DNA of 56,553 nt from TWA4 sp034086685 (GTDB lineage: Bacteria; Bacillota; Clostridia; Lachnospirales; Lachnospiraceae): contig JAXDZY010000063.1 of assembly GCA_034086685.1 (NCBI GenBank), forward strand, positions 1 to 56,553. Direction: 5' to 3'. A program made the position numbers and the translations under genes. Positions within the stretch are counted from its first letter, which is position 1; each line of letters begins with the position of its first letter. The notes below the pieces were generated by a model. The model searched no databases. It was not told where the DNA came from and was given only the letters and a program-made list of their open reading frames with translations. Below, in pieces: positions 17,800-25,962 of the stretch.

Positions 17800-19029
17800 A
17801 TGTCAGCAAGCTCGAATAATTCTATGGAAACGGTGAGTTTCAGAAGGTTTTTATCGTATATTTATGCCTATGAAGACGATACAAAGCTGAGAAATGTGGG
17901 ATTTGCCAAGGTTGAGGTGAGACCACCCAGAGTCCGTTTCCAGATAACCGTAAGTGGAATTCTTCAGAAAGGCGGGCGGCCGCTGGAAATGTGTCTGGTG
18001 GATAAAAATCTGCAGCGGATACCTGTGGGACAGCTTATTCTTCAGAATGGACACGGAGAATACAGGGGAAGTACCGGTGTGGAAAATCTGTGGGACAGCG
18101 GACTGGCTTTTTCTCAGGTTTACGGGATCTGTCTTCAGGGAGCCGGGAACCGGCGCCATTATTATATGACGTTATGGAAAGAAGCAGTGAAACCCGTACA
18201 TCCCGTCGGCCGGCATTCGGAAGAGAAGATTACAGTCATTCCGGGAACCCGAAAAACAGGAGAAGCGCAGGCGGTGATCCAGGCGGCACAGGCAGTACAG
18301 GGGACAGAACATGAAGTTCAGGAAACAGTTTCGCAGGAAAGACAGAAAGCAGTTTCAGAAGAGGTTCTGAGAGCAGTTTCAGAGGAAGGCCAGGAAGCGG
18401 TTTCAGAGGAAGTTCAGGAAGCAGTTTCAGAGGAGGTTCAGGAAGCGGTTTCAGAAGAAATGCAGGAAGAAATTAAGGAGAAAGTGCGCGAAGAATATCG
18501 GGAAGAACTGGAATCGGCCTCAGAATTGATGCATCAGCAGTCTGCAGCGGAAATAAAAGAGAAAACAGATATTCCTTCTGTTTCGGGAACTGCACACAGA
18601 CAGATCAGGGAACGGAAAAATGGGGATAAGTCCATGGAATTGTGGAAAAAATTCTGTGCAAGATATCCTCATGTGGATATCCGTCCGCTGGATTTCGAAG
18701 AGAAGAGACAGGGAGACGGTTTTATGAAGGTGGGAAAAGTCTGTGAAGCGGTGCGGATCCGCCCCAATGATATTGGCCGTCTTCCGAGAAATAACTGGAT
18801 TCTGGCTCATAACAGTTTTCTGCAGAATGCATATAATCATTATCATCAGCTGATTCTTTTCAGGGTGGAAAATCGTGAAACGGATACTCAGCCGGAAAAC
18901 CGCTGGTTTATCGGACTTCCGGGTGATAATTCGGAGCAGGAAACACTGGTAGCGGAGGTGTTTGGCTTTAAAAAATATCTGAAATGCAAAAACGGAGGAT
19001 TCTGGTACACGGAAATTATGCTTGGATAA
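17800..19029 (+). CDS. DUF6128-like protein with Glu/Val repeat linker
   Basis: A 409-residue protein of a kind I associate with DUF6128 in Lachnospiraceae. An N-terminal beta-rich domain (about 10-130) is followed by a low-complexity linker with repeated QEAVSEEV units (about 165-245) predicted to be helical. The C-terminal domain (about 275-409) includes DIGRLPRNNWILAHNSFL and FIGLPG. There is no signal peptide or membrane segment. Function unknown. The start is fixed by AGGAGG inside the preceding terminator hairpin. Confidence 0.75.
   Translation: MSASSNNSMETVSFRRFLSYIYAYEDDTKLRNVGFAKVEVRPPRVRFQITVSGILQKGGRPLEMCLVDKNLQRIPVGQLILQNGHGEYRGSTGVENLWDSGLAFSQVYGICLQGAGNRRHYYMTLWKEAVKPVHPVGRHSEEKITVIPGTRKTGEAQAVIQAAQAVQGTEHEVQETVSQERQKAVSEEVLRAVSEEGQEAVSEEVQEAVSEEVQEAVSEEMQEEIKEKVREEYREELESASELMHQQSAAEIKEKTDIPSVSGTAHRQIRERKNGDKSMELWKKFCARYPHVDIRPLDFEEKRQGDGFMKVGKVCEAVRIRPNDIGRLPRNNWILAHNSFLQNAYNHYHQLILFRVENRETDTQPENRWFIGLPGDNSEQETLVAEVFGFKKYLKCKNGGFWYTEIMLG
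18310..18480 (+). repeat. Degenerate ~30-bp repeats, acidic helix linker
   Basis: Several imperfect copies of a unit based on GAAGCAGTTTCAGAGGAGG encode QEAVSEEV-type peptides in the linker of the DUF6128-like protein. The most regular copies lie near 18395-18460. Confidence 0.75.
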
Positions 19030-19068
19030 ATTGCGGCGGAATACAATATTCCGGAAAAGGGTATACTT

Positions 19069-19665
19069 ATGCTAGAAAAAAATGGAGAAGGATATCTGGG
19101 GATGAAAGAAAAAAAGGTGATTTATTATTCCTCCGGGGAACAATTTGAGACGGATCATTTCGGATATCAGTTGTCGGAAATGATTCGTCAGGTAAAAATT
19201 GAAACAGGAAAAACTTCTGTTTTGTTTCTTTGTATCGGAAGTGACAGGTCTACGGGAGACAGTCTGGGACCTCTGACCGGCTATTTGCTGAAAAGTGAAA
19301 AATTTTTTTCCGGAAATACGGACATGGTTGTCATCGGGACATTAACCCTGCCTGTACATGCAGTAAATCTGGAACCTGTACTTCAGGTAATCGAACAGGA
19401 TTTTTCTGAATATGTAATTGTCGCAATTGATGCATCCATTGGCTCCAGAGATTCTGTAGGGTGTATTACTCTGTCGGAAGGCGGATTAAAGCCGGGATGC
19501 GGTGTGAATAAAAATCTGAGGAGGGTCGGTGATATTGCCATAACCGGAATTGTCAGCTGGGGGAGCCGTCTGGAGCCGGTGCTGCTGCAGAATATCAGGT
19601 TGGGAATGGTTATGAACATGGCTGATTGTATTTATCAGGGTATCATGAAGGCTGTTTTTTGCTGA
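19069..19665 (+). CDS. yyaC: Spore protein YyaC (GPR protease-like)
   Basis: A 198-residue YyaC (DUF1256) protein, related to the germination protease that degrades small acid-soluble spore proteins. Diagnostic segments are CIGSDRSTGDSLGPLTG, GTLTLPVHAVNL and IDASIGSRDSVG. The ATG at 19069 has AAAGGG upstream; an internal ATG at 19102 would give a shorter product matching the family N-terminus about equally well. Its presence indicates a spore-forming lineage. A terminator follows at 19687. Confidence 0.88.
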   Translation: MLEKNGEGYLGMKEKKVIYYSSGEQFETDHFGYQLSEMIRQVKIETGKTSVLFLCIGSDRSTGDSLGPLTGYLLKSEKFFSGNTDMVVIGTLTLPVHAVNLEPVLQVIEQDFSEYVIVAIDASIGSRDSVGCITLSEGGLKPGCGVNKNLRRVGDIAITGIVSWGSRLEPVLLQNIRLGMVMNMADCIYQGIMKAVFC

Positions 19666-19686
19666 AACCGGTAGATTTATTTTAAG

Positions 19687-19722
19687 CGGAGTCCGTCGTA
19701 TTTCGACAGACTCCGTATTTTT
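19687..19722 (+). terminator. Terminator after yyaC
   Basis: CGGAGTC (19687-19693) pairs with GACTCCG (19709-19715), with an inner GTCG/CGAC stem, followed by TATTTTT. Confidence 0.9.
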
Positions 19723-19865
19723 GCTGTGATAACATGATGACTGTCAGCAGCCTGATAAATCGGATGTTATCCGCGCGGCGGGTATTGCAAAACGTGGTAA
19801 GGCTGCATGGAAATATTTCAATAACTGTTCAAAATGAAATTACAGCATAAATGGGAGGTTTTTGC

Positions 19866-21239
19866 ATGGAACAGAATAAATTGCCTAAAAATATTCGTCA
19901 GATCGGTGAGAAGGAAGACTGGATCCGGGTTTATATTGAAGATTACGTACATACATATATTCAGCGGCTTCGCGGTTTGCAGGAAGGCGGAATATCGGGA
20001 GGTATTCTTCTGGGGAAAAAGCAGAGAATAGGCGGTATCATGCATCTGTTTATAAGAGGTGCCGTGGTGGCACAGGATCCTTTCTGGAAAGATCCGTCGC
20101 AGACGCCCGGTCAGCTGAAGGCAGAGAGCAGTGTGTATTTTCCGGATCAGGAAATATGTGGATTTTTTGTTTCCAGCAGGCAGAACAGAAGCTCGGAGGT
20201 GGATCTGGTCAGGATATTTGAAACACATTTTCCTTCAGAATACCAGATATTATTCAATGTGAGGGACCAGGAAGAAGAGGTGTTTTCCTGGTCGGGCCAC
20301 GGACTTGTGAGACTGGCCGGATATTACATCTATTACGAGAAAAATGAGGAAATGCAGTCTTATATCATACGTCAGGAAAGTCTGAGAGTACTGGAGCGGC
20401 AGGGCGGATCAGAAGGAGACAAGGAGGCAGGCAGGAGCGGACCGGCACCTGTAGGAAGTCATGGTATAAAAACAGAAGACGGGCAGACAGGACCGTTAAA
20501 AGGAAGGAGGTATGCAGCCGGGAAAAAGCCGGAAGCCGGAAAAAAGCCGGAAGCAGGGAAAAAACCGGCAGCAGGGAAAAAAATGCAGAAAGGAGATATT
20601 ATTGTGAGAATCGTATCGGTAGCAGGAATTTTCATTCTGGCGTTTCTTTTGTTTTCCGATCAGATAAAATTCAGTAAAATCAATGACAATTCCGAAAACA
20701 GCAGTGGACTTTTAAGCAGCATACTGGATGAATCGTCGGTGGTGCCCGCGGGAGCTGATTCTGTTTATGTGGAAACCGGTGTCAGTACTGAAATCGGCGG
20801 AATCAGTGAGAGTTCCGGAAGTTCGGGAGACGGCACGGGAAATAATGCTGAAAGTGATGATGGGAAGGAAAACCAGGTAAGCGGCGAAGGTGGTAATGGA
20901 AAGGAAAGTGAGAGTCAGAATGTGAGTGCAAACGCAAGTGCTGCTGGAATCGATGAGGAGAGTACCGGTTCCGGAAATGCAGCAGAGACAGAAAATGGAA
21001 ATTCCGCACAGGGAAGTACGGAACAGACTAAGGAAAGTGATGGTTCGGGAAGTGCAGTGGGGGCCTCGGGATATGTATTTCCCATGCGTTATCTGGTAAA
21101 AAAAGGGGACAACCTGTATTCAATCTGCGAGAAATATTACGGAGATACAGGGATGGTGGATGCAGTCTGCCTGGAAAATGATATATCGGATCCGTCTCAG
21201 CTGAAATATGGAGTTGTTCTGACATTGCCGGCCCGTTAA
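19866..21239 (+). CDS. Single-pass membrane protein with C-terminal LysM domain
   Basis: A 457-residue protein starting at the ATG at 19866, chosen because GGGAGG lies just upstream; an earlier ATG overlaps that site. The cytoplasmic N-terminal domain (about 1-175) resembles an MPN/JAB-like fold by its LGKKQRIGGIMHLFI and HFPSEYQILFNVR stretches, which is uncertain. Tandem GKKPEA repeats follow, then a membrane helix (about 245-265), a Ser/Gly/Glu-rich extracytoplasmic linker, and a C-terminal LysM (YLVKKGDNLYSICEKYYGD) that would bind peptidoglycan. Role unknown; the layout suggests a link between the cytoplasm and the wall. Confidence 0.78.
   Translation: MEQNKLPKNIRQIGEKEDWIRVYIEDYVHTYIQRLRGLQEGGISGGILLGKKQRIGGIMHLFIRGAVVAQDPFWKDPSQTPGQLKAESSVYFPDQEICGFFVSSRQNRSSEVDLVRIFETHFPSEYQILFNVRDQEEEVFSWSGHGLVRLAGYYIYYEKNEEMQSYIIRQESLRVLERQGGSEGDKEAGRSGPAPVGSHGIKTEDGQTGPLKGRRYAAGKKPEAGKKPEAGKKPAAGKKMQKGDIIVRIVSVAGIFILAFLLFSDQIKFSKINDNSENSSGLLSSILDESSVVPAGADSVYVETGVSTEIGGISESSGSSGDGTGNNAESDDGKENQVSGEGGNGKESESQNVSANASAAGIDEESTGSGNAAETENGNSAQGSTEQTKESDGSGSAVGASGYVFPMRYLVKKGDNLYSICEKYYGDTGMVDAVCLENDISDPSQLKYGVVLTLPAR
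20514..20582 (+). repeat. Short tandem repeats encoding GKKPEA
   Basis: Four 18-bp units encode the basic peptide GKK(P/M)(E/A)A just before the membrane helix of the LysM protein. Confidence 0.8.
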
Positions 21240-21251
21240 AAAGCCCGTATC

Positions 21252-21280
21252 TTGTTTTTTCATCCGTCTTGTAGTATGAT
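21252..21280 (+). promoter_or_regulatory. Promoter of the DUF5711 gene
   Basis: TTGTTT (21252-21257) and TATGAT (21275-21280) with a 17-base spacer, 85 bases before the start codon. Confidence 0.5.
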
Positions 21281-21364
21281 AGTAACCAGCAAAATCTGCT
21301 GTACGGCTGGCTTGTCTGGCAGCCGGAATCAAATGAACAGGAATAAAGACAGGACAATAGCTAT

Positions 21365-23221
21365 ATGGATGAAATGAACAAGAATACGGAGCCTGGTATA
21401 ACGGATCAGAAGCAGAGCGAAAATGATGCAAAAGGCCAGGATGACGTTAAAATCTGGCAAAAGCCTCAGACAGGAAAAAAGAAAAGGTATGTTTATGAGG
21501 TAGTTACCGAGGAATCAGGAGAAAACAGTACAGTTCAGCCACTGGATGGATATTTTCAGGAGAGTCGGCGCAGTTCGGGGGCAAAATCGGAAAATGAATC
21601 CGGTCAGGCAGGAGAAAGCGGTCTGATTGATGAATCCGGTCAGTCTGACGGGTTTATACAGGAGTCAGAACCTGGTATCGGAGCGGGCGAAGGAGCGGAT
21701 TCAGCACTGAATGAAGGTTCGGGTCAGGAAAAAACCGATGCAAAAGGAGAACAGATTCCAGCCGGGAACGGAAGCAGGAATAAAACAGAGCCTTCGGCAA
21801 CCAGGAAGACGGGCAGGAGATTTGCGTCTGTAAAAAGGCATGAACGCAGAAAAAAAACTGAGAAAGAAAGCACGGCCGGCAGAAAAGAAAAGAAAGAAAA
21901 TCTGCTGGAAAAAGATAATGTATCAAAAAAAGCAAGGCAGGAATTCTGGAAACAGCAGGTGGTGGAAGGCACTCTTGGACAGAAGAGTCCGCTGCGGCGT
22001 CTTCTGAGCAGTTTCAGGAGACATTATAAAAGGATTGTTTCGATTATACTGGCGCTGACAATTGTATTTGGTACCTGCTGGCTTTATGACAGGAACCGTA
22101 AATATCATGATTTTGATGTGGAATGGCAGGTGTCAGCTTCAGAAGGCAGTTATTCAGAGTATCTGACTTTTAATGACGTGATTCTGCACTACAGTCAGGA
22201 CGGCGTCAGCTGTATCAGTCAAAACGGCGAGGTTATGTGGAATCAGGCCTTTAATATGGACGTGCCGGGAATTGCTGTGGCAGGAGACTACGCAGTAATC
22301 TATGATATTAAAGGAACCTCACTTTATATATGCAATGCAGATGGATGCACCGGCAATGCGGAAACCGGGAAAGCGATCCTGAAAGCAGATGTTTCCGGGA
22401 CAGGTGTGGTAGCTGTGGTTCTGGATGATAAGACCAGCAATTACATCAATTATTTCAGAAAAGACGGGTCTCAGATCGATCTGGAGATTAAAACCCTGAT
22501 TTCCGGAGATGGGTATCCTCTGGATATAGCTATTTCTCCGGATGGAGAACAGCTGATTACATCTTATATTTATGCCGATTCGGGTAATATGCTGAATCAG
22601 GTGGTATTCCGTAATTTTGAAGTCGGCAAGAATAATGCAGACCGTGTGGTAGGTGGATTCAGACAATATAAAGAGACTCTGGTGCCGGAAGTCATCTTTT
22701 TCGATGATCAGAACAGCGCGGCCATCACAGAGCAGTCCATTGATTTCTATTCCACCAGAAACGCCATGTCACCGGAACTGGCAAAAACGCAGAACTTCGA
22801 TTCCAGAATCAGGACCGTATTCTATAACAAGGAGTACGTGGGTGTTGTACTGGATGAGAATGTAAAAAAAGAAGAAACAGGCGGGGAAGAGGAAACCCGG
22901 AAAGTGGAAGCGTCAACCGATGAAGGAACTGCAGAGGAAGAAACCAGACAGGTGGTGGAAACTTCATATACCATGCTGGTATTTGATAAGACAGGCGGTA
23001 AAACCTTTGAGCAGACCATTGATTTTGAATATGAATATGCTGATTTTTCCGGGGACGGAATTGTCGTATATAACAATTCGGAATGTGCAGTCTACAATAT
23101 GACCGGTGTATGCAAATATCAGGCCAGACTGGATATGAATATAGAGGGTGTTATGCGCTTTGCAGAGAATTCACTGGTTATTTACGGAAACGGCGCTCTT
23201 CAAAAACTGTTATTAAAGTAA
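21365..23221 (+). CDS. DUF5711 family membrane protein
   Basis: A 618-residue single-pass protein. A long charged, low-complexity cytoplasmic N-terminus (about 1-215) precedes one membrane helix (about 220-240, IVSIILALTIVFGTCW). The outer region forms repeated beta strands that look like a propeller (for example DGVSCISQNGEVMWNQ and IAISPDGEQLITSY), matching the DUF5711 family I recall from Lachnospiraceae. A Glu/Thr-rich insertion lies near residues 500-530. The ribosome binding site is weak (AGGACA). Function unknown; possibly coupled to the DUF3783 gene 30 bases downstream. Confidence 0.75.
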   Translation: MDEMNKNTEPGITDQKQSENDAKGQDDVKIWQKPQTGKKKRYVYEVVTEESGENSTVQPLDGYFQESRRSSGAKSENESGQAGESGLIDESGQSDGFIQESEPGIGAGEGADSALNEGSGQEKTDAKGEQIPAGNGSRNKTEPSATRKTGRRFASVKRHERRKKTEKESTAGRKEKKENLLEKDNVSKKARQEFWKQQVVEGTLGQKSPLRRLLSSFRRHYKRIVSIILALTIVFGTCWLYDRNRKYHDFDVEWQVSASEGSYSEYLTFNDVILHYSQDGVSCISQNGEVMWNQAFNMDVPGIAVAGDYAVIYDIKGTSLYICNADGCTGNAETGKAILKADVSGTGVVAVVLDDKTSNYINYFRKDGSQIDLEIKTLISGDGYPLDIAISPDGEQLITSYIYADSGNMLNQVVFRNFEVGKNNADRVVGGFRQYKETLVPEVIFFDDQNSAAITEQSIDFYSTRNAMSPELAKTQNFDSRIRTVFYNKEYVGVVLDENVKKEETGGEEETRKVEASTDEGTAEEETRQVVETSYTMLVFDKTGGKTFEQTIDFEYEYADFSGDGIVVYNNSECAVYNMTGVCKYQARLDMNIEGVMRFAENSLVIYGNGALQKLLLK

Positions 23222-23251
23222 TAGACAAATATGAGTATCACTGGAGGAAAG

Positions 23252-23734
23252 ATGAAAAACAGAAGACCGGTAAAAAACAGAGAAATTGTATTATTGTACC
23301 GCTTCCGTGATACCGAAATCGGGCGGCAGCTCTGCGGAGTTGCTGCCCGAATGGGTATTATGTGTAAAGTGGTAGAAGAGAATCAGACAGAGGAGACTCT
23401 TGGGACTTTGCTGAAGCTTCCGGGTTTTGCACTGGCAGGTCATGCCGCAGATGAAACAGGGGAACAGCCGCCGGAAGAAATCGGGCAGGTTAATCAGGAG
23501 AAATATCAGGAACTGACACGACAGGTTATGATCATGCATGGTTTTACCAACCGCCGGCTGGAGGAATTTCTTCAGAATATGAGAAGAGCCGGGATGCCTT
23601 CGATTCCTTTGAAAGCCATAGTGACTCCACAGAATGTGAACTGGACATTTCGGGCGCTTTATAAGGAGCTGGAAAGGGAACACGAGGCAATGCAGAAACT
23701 GAAACAGCAGAAAGTGCAGTCGGACCAGGTATAA
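23252..23734 (+). CDS. DUF3783 family protein
   Basis: A 160-residue soluble protein. The ATG at 23252 has GGAGG four bases upstream and is preferred over one at 23231. The C-terminal half contains MIMHGFTNRRLEEFL and PLKAIVTPQNVNWTF, which I recognise as DUF3783. Function unknown. It follows the DUF5711 gene by 30 bases, so the two are probably co-transcribed, and a terminator follows. Confidence 0.78.
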   Translation: MKNRRPVKNREIVLLYRFRDTEIGRQLCGVAARMGIMCKVVEENQTEETLGTLLKLPGFALAGHAADETGEQPPEEIGQVNQEKYQELTRQVMIMHGFTNRRLEEFLQNMRRAGMPSIPLKAIVTPQNVNWTFRALYKELEREHEAMQKLKQQKVQSDQV

Positions 23735-23797
23735 GCAGAGACGGAAAAACCAGACGACACAGGAATGAAGGTGAAAAGAAAAAAGATATAAAATTGG

Positions 23798-23825
23798 AAA
23801 AGACCCGCATGCAGGCGGGTCTTTT
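23798..23825 (+). terminator. Terminator after the DUF3783 gene
   Basis: AAAAGACCCGC (23798-23808) pairs with GCGGGTCTTTT (23815-23825); the A and T arms make it functional in either direction. Confidence 0.9.
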
Positions 23826-24167
23826 CGATATATAGGGAGAAAATGCCGTTTTGTACGGCGCAGTCTATGAGCCAGGTCATTAGTGGGAAGAAAACCTGCT
23901 GTGTTTCAGGTTTCTTTTCGTTCCCTCAACCATGTCTATATGATACACTATTATTTAATTTATTTCAATAGGAAATTATCACATTATATTTTAAAATGAA
24001 ACAAGATAAAGTTGTATAATTTGCATAAAGCAAAATGCTTTTTGTATAAAATGGTGATTAAAATCACAAATTCATCTTAAAAAAAGAGAAAATAAAATAT
24101 TATTGCATAAAACAGGCAATAGTTAATGATAAATATTTATCAATTAAAGGGATTTGAATTACAAAAA
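23826..24167. other. AT-rich gene-free region between convergent genes
   Basis: No gene with a ribosome binding site is visible. A second hairpin, AACCTG/CAGGTT with a following TTCTTTTC (near 23888-23923), may back up the terminator. The remainder is very AT-rich, with poly-A stretches and a short AGCA...TGCT hairpin near 24028. Confidence 0.5.
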
Positions 24168-24207
24168 CAGGAATATTTCATTCCGGGCGGGTGATGAAAT
24201 ATTCCTG
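24168..24207 (-). terminator. serS terminator
   Basis: A perfect 14-bp stem, CAGGAATATTTCAT (24168-24181) with ATGAAATATTCCTG (24194-24207). On the minus strand it is followed by TTTTTG, as expected for the end of serS. Confidence 0.9.
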
Positions 24208-24227
24208 TGATAAAATTTTATATTGAT

Positions 24228-25508
24228 TTATCGGATAACTGTTTTGCCGCCCATGTAAGGCTGTAATGCCGCAGGGATATTAACAGAGCCGTCTTCGTTC
24301 AGGTTGTTTTCAAGAAATGCGATCAGCATTCTGGGCGGTGCAACTACAGTATTATTCAGAGTGTGAGCAAAGTATTTATTGCCGTTTTCATCTTTAACGC
24401 GGATCTTCAGACGTCTGGCCTGAGCATCTGTCAGATTGGAGCAGCTTCCTACTTCAAAATACTTTTTCTGTCTGGGGGACCATGCTTCCACGTCTACCGA
24501 TTTTACTTTCAGGTCAGCCAGATCACCGGAGCAGCATTCCAGAGTTCTTACAGGAATATCCAGGGAACGGAACAGATCTACGGTATTCTGCCACAGCCTG
24601 TCGAACCACATGGGGCTTTCTTCAGGTTTGCAGACCACGATCATTTCCTGCTTTTCAAACTGATGGATACGGTAAACACCTTTTTCTTCAATGCCGTGGG
24701 CACCTTTCTCCTTACGGAAGCAGGGAGAGTAGCTGGTAAGTGTGTAGGGCAGATTCTCTTCAGGCAGAATGGTATCGATGAATTTGCCGATCATGGAATG
24801 CTCACTGGTACCGATCAGATAAAGATCTTCACCTTCAATCTTGTACATCATGGCGTCCATTTCATCGAAGCTCATAACACCGGTAACTACGTTGCTGCGG
24901 ATCATAAAAGGCGGTACGCAGTAGGTGAATCCCCGGTCGATCATGAAATCTCTTGCATAGGAAATAACGGCGGAATGCAGTCTGGCAATATCACCCATCA
25001 GATAGTAGAAGCCGTTGCCGGCTACTTTTCTGGCGCTGTCCAGATCGATTCCGTTGAATTTCTCCATAATATCGGTATGGTAGGGAATTTCGTAATCCGG
25101 AACAACAGGTTCACCGTATCTTTTCACTTCAACATTTTCAGAGTCATCCTTACCGATGGGAACGGAAGGATCGATGATGTTGGGGATTGTCATCATGATT
25201 CTGGTAATTTTTTCTTCCAGTTCGGTCTGAGTACCTTCCAGTTCAGTCAGACGGGCAGCATCTGCAGCAACTTTTGCCTTTACCTCTTCAGCCTCTTCTT
25301 TTTTACCCTGTTTCATCAGACCGCCGATCTGTTTGGAAAGAGTATTTTTCTCGGCACGCAGGTTATCACGTTCCTGCTGAACAGCACGTTTCTGTTTGTC
25401 CAGTTCGATTACTTCATCCACAAGAGGAAGCTTGTGATCCTGAAATTTATTGCGGATATTCTGTTTGACGATTTCCGGATTTTCTCTTACAAATTTTAAA
25501 TCTAACAT
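24228..25508 (-). CDS. serS: Seryl-tRNA synthetase
   Basis: A 426-residue class II seryl-tRNA synthetase. The start MLDLKFVRENPE is chosen because AAGGAG lies seven bases upstream; the open frame continues 5' only because it runs through the T-box leader. The N-terminal coiled-coil arm (about 30-105) binds the long variable arm of tRNA-Ser. Catalytic motifs 2 and 3 are visible as SPCFRKEKGAHG and NNTVVAPPRMLIAFLEN. Expression is controlled by the T-box directly upstream. Confidence 0.97.
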   Translation of the reverse strand: MLDLKFVRENPEIVKQNIRNKFQDHKLPLVDEVIELDKQKRAVQQERDNLRAEKNTLSKQIGGLMKQGKKEEAEEVKAKVAADAARLTELEGTQTELEEKITRIMMTIPNIIDPSVPIGKDDSENVEVKRYGEPVVPDYEIPYHTDIMEKFNGIDLDSARKVAGNGFYYLMGDIARLHSAVISYARDFMIDRGFTYCVPPFMIRSNVVTGVMSFDEMDAMMYKIEGEDLYLIGTSEHSMIGKFIDTILPEENLPYTLTSYSPCFRKEKGAHGIEEKGVYRIHQFEKQEMIVVCKPEESPMWFDRLWQNTVDLFRSLDIPVRTLECCSGDLADLKVKSVDVEAWSPRQKKYFEVGSCSNLTDAQARRLKIRVKDENGNKYFAHTLNNTVVAPPRMLIAFLENNLNEDGSVNIPAALQPYMGGKTVIR

Positions 25509-25797
25509 GGTTTTCTCCTTATAATTTGATAAAAAAATCCCATGAACCCCGAAACGGGATTCATGGGACGGAATGCTTTGCAACTCCGCGGTGCCACCCA
25601 CGTTACCAGACAGATTAACAGCAGATTACAGTACTGTAAAAAACTGTCCGGTCTCTCATCGGTAGGATAGAGGTTACCGGCCTTCGGCTCATCGCCGGTC
25701 GCTGGAAAGTGGAAAGGTAAGTCCTGACACCGGCTTTCACCATCCGCCGGTTCTCTGAAGAAAGGATACAGACCGTAGTTTTCGTCATCGCGAACTA
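25509..25797 (-). promoter_or_regulatory. T-box riboswitch of serS
   Basis: On the minus strand the invariant T-box sequence TGGCACCGCGG lies at 25586-25596, preceded by AACGTGG. It is followed by a terminator made of 25556-25568 (TCCCATGAATCCC in RNA sense) and 25538-25550, plus seven U (25531-25537). Stem I carries AGAGA and GGTGAAAGCCGGTG elements. Two UCC serine triplets (complement at 25704-25706 and 25711-25713) lie on the 3' side of stem I where the specifier is expected; which one is used is not settled. Uncharged tRNA-Ser should favour read-through into serS. Confidence 0.93.
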
Positions 25798-25802
25798 AAC
25801 TG

Positions 25803-25831
25803 ATTATAACTGCTGTGATGTAAATTTGCAA
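25803..25831 (-). promoter_or_regulatory. serS T-box promoter
   Basis: On the minus strand TTGCAA (25826-25831) and TATAAT (25803-25808) are 17 bases apart, placing the start near 25797 at the 5' end of the T-box. Confidence 0.8.
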
Positions 25832-25962
25832 CCCCCAATTTCAGGACAGCAGCAATAATGGTTTTACAGATCAGCCGATTGATGGTAGAATGGTAACTGC
25901 CCGGCAGGACATCTGTGAAGATGCCGGTCTGAAAGTGAAAATCAACAGGGAGATTATGGAAT

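Noticed and set aside
24363..25499. A long plus-strand open frame of 378 codons.
   Set aside because: It is entirely antisense to serS, an intact gene with full motifs, and has no independent support.
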